In this document: positions 59,728 through 64,000 of the stretch, in pieces
Position numbering within the stretch: position 1 is the stretch's first letter
How the letters are laid out: the number at the start of each line of letters is the position of its first letter
Source: Trichobilharzia szidati
Taxonomy: Eukaryota > Platyhelminthes > Trematoda > Strigeidida > Schistosomatidae
Assembly: GCA_944472155.2 (NCBI GenBank)
Contig: OX235272.1
Coordinates: 95,176,020 to 95,240,019, forward strand
Direction: 5' to 3'
DNA: 64,000 nucleotides
Position numbers and translations under genes: made by a program
The notes under the pieces: model-generated
What the model was told of the DNA's origin: nothing
Databases searched by the model: none
What the model saw: the letters and a program-made list of their open reading frames with translations, nothing else

Positions 59728-61607
59728 CTTGTTTTCAGAACACGGTGAGTTGCATTCATCAGGTAAGAAGGGGATTATAAATGGTAATAGTAGTCAAAAG
59801 AAAAAATGTAGGAAAACAGATCAAAAGTTAAATTAATTAGCTAACTAAATAAAGTATTCCAACAGTAGTAAAAGAACATAACACTGAAAAAACCGTTACA
59901 GAATATTTCAAACTCTAGACTACTTCAATATCTCATGTTTAAGAAAGTGAAATTGTCCAGCTCTGGGGAAATCGGACTTGATAAGTGTTGGGCAATGAAT
60001 ATCACCTATAATTTCTGCCACTAAGGTAAATTGATGTAATTTCAGACAGACAGTTTTTTTTATTATGCCTTGATTCCACACCGTATTTTTGGTACCTGCA
60101 TGGAATTTTCAGCATGCGCGTCGGTTGGGGATCGAACCCCGGACCATGCGCAAGGTCGGCGAGAGTCCTAAACTCTGTGCCACCAACGCACAGTTGCATG
60201 ATTTGTGAACAGCATATGATGTATGCGAACTCCAGATGACGGATTTACTTAACATTTCACTGATGACGAATTTCAATAAATTGCCAATTACATTTTGAAT
60301 AAGATTTCTTGACAATTTCGCTAACTTAGCTAATGATGAAAACGAAAATGAAATTGCAGCTCAATACCTAGTATACCATCATGCTATTTCACATGAAACA
60401 TTAGGGAGTTCTGTTTTCCTGCTGAACCAACGTTTACAAAATATGTAGTCTAGGATTATCAAATGAAATGCCTTTATCTCTGGTTGTTTGCAACAGACGA
60501 ATGTGAAGTCAGATGACAGGATTCTAGGTGCAGTGATAAATCACCCTCAATGCTTTAATGATTTTCATCCAATGGACTCTATAAGTGAGAAAGAACAGAA
60601 TAGACCTTTGAATATATATTGCTTGTCATTTATCCAGCCAATATGAGAAATTCTGTAATGTGTTGATTACTTCCAATATATTTGTCTCCTTAGGAGCAGT
60701 TGGGCCGTTGAATACATGTCGGTGTGGGAAACAACGTGAATTATCCTTTATCTGAGACATTGACATTTCGAAGATCGGAAAGTCATAGGAAAACATTTAC
60801 CTCACAGAATGTTCTCTTGTAGATTCTTGTAAGTCTCTAAAAAATATTTTCGCTTGATGAAGCTTCAATAAATTTCAGATTATTGAAAAGTGATTTCTTT
60901 CTTACAAGGATGTTCCGTTTTAACCAATGAATTGTGTATGTATTTACATTTCATTTCTCAGCTGATTCGTAAAATAAATTTGTCTTGCTCTTTTCATAAA
61001 ACAATTCATCAGATTTATTTTGAAGCGAATAAGTACAAAACTAAGAAATGGTAAATATTTACCTGTTTGTTTCTCTCCCATTGTCACTGTTATTATTACC
61101 ACTGCTATAAAGACTACAGCTAACTTATTGACAAATTACTCTGATTGGCTTATGCTTAATCAGAGTAAACACCTGAGCAGATCTAACTGAAAACACTACA
61201 TTGTCTACTGTAAAATGAAAAGTGTACAATAGTTGATGAAGCAAGAGCCCTTTTTAATTAATTACATCAATATGTATTGAAATAAAAACAAAGCTTACAA
61301 ATACATAATTAAAAAGATACTTCAACTATTTTAAAGTACACCTTTTGAATTTCTTTCAAGCTGTTACCTCTTATATATACTTCGAATAAGAATCCCTAAC
61401 TTGTTAACGTAAATAGGTGAAAAGCTGTCCAATTTTTATTCTCAGCTGCTGTCTGTTAAGGGTAATCCTTATCTGGTTAGGGCAAAAGCGATCGCTTAAC
61501 GAATAACGCATCGAAGTAACAAGCACAAAGTCGTCTATTCTGACTACTGATAAACATTAATATAATAACAATAAATTAAAATCATTTCACTAAGGATGTA
61601 CGCTTAC
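59728..61607 (-). other. semaphorin intron between exons B and C
   Basis: Holds a SINE-B copy (60052-60190). The rest is unassigned. Confidence 0.5.
60052..60190 (-). mobile_element. SINE lineage B, shortened
   Basis: Head and B box intact (GGGGTTCGATCCCC on the minus strand), and part of the body with GATTCCACACCGTAT, but the piece between head and body is deleted. Confidence 0.8.
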
Positions 61608-61707
61608 TTTTGTATTTGTCATACAGAATGAGGTTTCTGGTTTTGAAGGTAATTCAAAACTGGCTAATAATCGAAGATTTTCTGGATTCAAGCGGAACAT
61701 AGCATTT
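61608..61707 (-). CDS. semaphorin 5 exon B: sema domain, early
   Basis: Residues 37-69. NAMFRLNPENLRLLASFELP and FCMTNTK match ARNYLFRLQLEDLSLIQAVEW and ACYSKGK. One base in completes arginine from exon A. Acceptor TATCTTCAG before 61707; donor GTAAGC. Confidence 0.9.
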
Positions 61708-61833
61708 CTGAAGATAGAAAGAAGTGGAATTTTTCAATTCTCAATTTATAGAAAGGCATGACATAATCTGTAAATTTTTCAACATTATGGTAGCAGTCAA
61801 ACAAAACCGCATAGCGATAATTACTGATAATGA

Positions 61834-61904
61834 CTGCGTTGGTGACACAACGGTTAGGTCGCTCGCTGACCGACCACATGGTCAGGGGTTCGAACCCAGG
61901 CCAG
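61834..61904 (+). mobile_element. tRNA-like SINE head fragment
   Basis: CTGCGTTGGTGACACAACGG then GGGGTTCGAACCC. A head only, truncated directly against a Penelope fragment. Confidence 0.65.
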
Positions 61905-62301
61905 TGAACACCTGATATACCAGAACGCGAAAGACAAGCTGTCGCATTGGGCCACCTCAACACGCATATACCAGTTCACTTGCTCTTGTGGAGCTGAGTA
62001 CATCGGCCGTACCATGCGCCAACTTGGAAAACGCGCTCGTGAACACTACCCAGCCTGGCTGGTAAAAGGAGAGCAAAAACGTGTAAACAGTTTAGTGACA
62101 GAACATCTGGTCAACTCAGGACATTCAGCGCCTTTCGAAAAGTCCTTCAAAGTAATATACAAGATTCAATCAAACCTATCAAAGGGAGTGAAATCAAGAC
62201 ATTTGGGCATAGCTGAGGCGTTAGCTATCCAAAAACTCAAACCCACCCTTTGTATCCAAAAGAAATACATTCAACCCCTGTCCCTGCCATGGCCATCGTA
62301 A
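61905..62301 (+). pseudogene. Penelope-like GIY-YIG endonuclease fragment
   Basis: A frame open throughout, about 130 residues: LIYQNAKDKLSHW, YQFTCSCGAEYIGRT, MRQLGKRAREHYPAWLVKG, VTEHLVNSGH, then LGIAEALAIQKLKPTL and a stop. CGAEYIGRT and the later R and EH residues are the GIY-YIG nuclease signature seen in Penelope-like elements; a Cys-rich stretch precedes it as usual. Upstream reverse transcriptase is missing. Confidence 0.85.
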
Positions 62302-62800
62302 ACAGGTAAATTTTTTAATAATGACCATCCCATCGCCTTTCTTATCTAAACTTCCTGTTTATTCATGTTATTTTAAGTTTTCTTAAACCCTGTTTACACT
62401 ACCATATTTTCATACCCACTCTTCCTGTTTATTTTGTCATTTTATTATTGCTACATATTTAATCCCTGATTGCATAAACAATTATTCGTCACACTAGTTT
62501 CTTATCCAAACATCCTGTATATTTTGTTATTTTTACATTCCTAACCCTCAATTGCACAATGTCAATTTTCTTAGTTATTATGCTACTTTGTTTGAGTTTT
62601 ACCCATCCCCCTGTTTATTATGGCATTCTAATTCCTAATTGCAATTTTTATTAATTCAACCCCTAACCAGAAATTGTTCTGGAATTTTCCCATCCATTTG
62701 ATATAAATACACGAATGTACAGCCTAGATGATGACTTCGTCGAAAAGAAAATTTTCTTCGCTGCAACTGTCTTTTTATTCCCTATGATCAAATGTGTATA
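62302..62800 (+). mobile_element. Penelope-like 3' tail
   Basis: T-rich 3' flank ending with a region (62711-62772) similar to 34322-34380. Confidence 0.6.
62711..62772 (+). ncRNA. hammerhead-like motif of Penelope tail
   Basis: ACAGC, GATGATGA, CGAAAAGAAA, TTTTCTTCGCTG appear in order: a possible stem I (CAGC/GCTG), a core like CTGATGA with one change, GAAA, and a stem III of palindromic AAGAAAATTTTCTT. Whether it cleaves is unknown. Confidence 0.4.
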
Positions 62801-63468
62801 TTAGTTTTATATTGATGCACCATAAGCCAAGGATAAGTAGGTGGTCTTTTATCGATGTGATAATACTGAATATCTGTTTAAATTGCGGTGTATTTATCAA
62901 ATATGCTGATTCTGTACAATTAGACATTTAGTTTATTAGAACTAATAATGAACAGTTATCTGCAAACCCATGTCAGGGAGTGTTCGTTCTAATTTTCAGT
63001 CTTACTGTACCAGGTTTCTAGAAATCCCCTGACATTCTTTGTGTTTCCACAGTCTGTGATCTTTATATTTTCATTCAGTTGAATTGATTTCCGGAGTTCT
63101 TTCTGTGAACTATCATGAATGAATGTATATCATATCCATAGGTGGTCAGTTTATGTTCATGGATGAGATGGTGCTATTTATTTTAATCCTGAAGATTAAC
63201 AAAGACAACTGTGGGGTAAATATCAAACGTTCCGTTTTCAGAATGAAGTATGAGGGTGTTGGCATGTAGTTATGCACTCCATTAATTAACCATATGTACA
63301 GTTTATTACTTGAAACAATATTTCTAATAAAAATGTATTACTCATAGAAAAAAGTAGGTCTTAAAAGAGCAGATTTTAGACAATATTTATTATCACTGAA
63401 TCACTCTGAGAAAGGGAAGGAAGATAAGAACGCGATAGAGGATTAATACAAACTCTTTAGTATCTCAC
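62801..63468 (-). other. semaphorin intron between exons A and B, upstream part
   Basis: A segment near 63010-63090 resembles 48760-48850. No gene. Confidence 0.4.
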
Positions 63469-63577
63469 CTGTTTCCAATAACAAAGATACTGTTCAATTG
63501 AGGATGTTCTAAGAGATTTGTATAATTTCCAGAATGTAGATGATAGAATATTGTTCCTTGACCCATTGAAATCAGAT
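63469..63577 (-). CDS. semaphorin 5 exon A: first visible sema exon
   Basis: Residues 1-36. ISMGQGTIFYHLHSGNYTNL and PQLNSIFVIGNR resemble the first sema strands ending in VVGARN. Two bases in and two out. Acceptor TTTTACTTACAG before 63577; donor GTGAGA. The gene continues past 64000. Confidence 0.82.
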
Positions 63578-64000
63578 CTGTAAGTAAAACGGACAGAATA
63601 ACATAGTAAAACTGTGTCCTAAATGCTTAATTTGCCTACCTTAAGGGCATTCTTATTTTTCTGCTAAGAATGGAGACTGACTAAGCTGTCATTCATCGGT
63701 TACCTGGAAAGATATGCTTCGATTTTAATGTACTATAGACTGACTTATATCTACAGTGTTTGGTCATATAAAAATAGATGGAAATCAACCGCTTAGGGAA
63801 AACGCCTTCCACTCAAAGGAGAAGCAGTATCTCGAAGAACTGACCAAAGAATAAAGGAAATGGTTGAAAGATATTTCTCTCTAGCTAGGGTTGTGTCGTT
63901 GTACGGCCCTACATACTCAAAGAGTCAATCTAAACTGGATAAGTACCGTGTTGATGTCACCTCCAGTTGCATTAATAAATTTACATGCATTTGTGACAGT
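63578..64000 (-). other. semaphorin intron, right edge
   Basis: No exon or named repeat seen. Confidence 0.5.

Larger units (their letters stand above)
21858..63577 (-). other. class 5 semaphorin gene, visible extent
   Basis: Fourteen exons, all with GT-AG introns and compatible phases, encode 1721 residues plus stop, open at the N-terminus. Order: most of the sema domain (residues 1-530), PSI (about 531-560), a degenerate first TSP1 (end of 511-709), four further TSP1-containing exons I-L with five repeats, a last TSP1 (exon M), a transmembrane helix (about 1255-1278) and a cytoplasmic tail of about 437 residues. Seven TSP1 repeats next to a sema-PSI head define class 5 semaphorins, which guide axons and cells through plexins. 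The signal peptide and first sema strands must lie beyond 64000. Introns are full of mobile-element relics. Confidence 0.93.

Noticed and set aside
59728..59760. Upstream extension of semaphorin exon C
   Set aside because: The frame is open, but no AG precedes it at a workable position; GT-AG splicing favours the start at 59727.
1..64000. CRISPR array, bacterial operon or phage-type defence system
   Set aside because: No regularly spaced short repeats with unique spacers; gene structure is clearly eukaryotic.

Overview
The window reads as AT-rich, repeat-laden genomic DNA of a parasitic flatworm, most likely a schistosomatid blood fluke. The evidence is GT-AG-split genes with long introns, one very short intron near a gene's 5' end, and dense relics of retroelements of the kinds known from schistosomes: CR1/SR1-like and RTE/SR2-like LINEs, Penelope-like elements, solo LTRs, tRNA-derived SINEs and degraded hammerhead-ribozyme repeats. 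All assignments come from reading the sequence; no database search was run.

Three host genes are supported. (1) Bases 707-3407, minus strand: two consecutive exons of an adducin (spectrin-actin cytoskeleton); the rest of the gene lies to the left of the window. (2) Bases 16332-17936, plus strand: a complete two-exon CCDC96/CFAP184-like coiled-coil ciliary gene with a 54-nt intron. (3) Bases 21858-63577, minus strand: most of a class 5 semaphorin (sema domain, PSI, seven thrombospondin type 1 repeats, transmembrane segment, very long cytoplasmic tail). Fourteen exons keep one reading frame across every junction, giving 1721 visible residues; the signal peptide and first part of the sema domain lie beyond 64000.

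Bases 3.9-16.2 kb, between adducin and CCDC96, are a graveyard of three CR1-like LINEs on the plus strand, an RTE fragment on the minus strand, a younger SINE with perfect target-site duplications, and a 45-bp-arm foldback insertion flanked by 13-bp direct repeats. The 3' end of the last LINE lies only about 130 bp before the CCDC96 start codon.

The semaphorin introns hold at least six RTE fragments, five copies of one LTR (two with 4-bp target duplications), a Penelope-derived inverted-repeat complex interrupted by an LTR, further Penelope reverse-transcriptase and GIY-YIG endonuclease fragments, two SINE lineages sharing one tRNA-Gly-like head, and a second tRNA-like SINE family arranged as a large palindrome. 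Four sites look like decayed hammerhead ribozymes of the schistosome satellite type, and the Penelope tails carry a separate hammerhead-like motif. One SINE lineage shares its 3' tail with the RTE elements, pointing to them as its mobilising partner.
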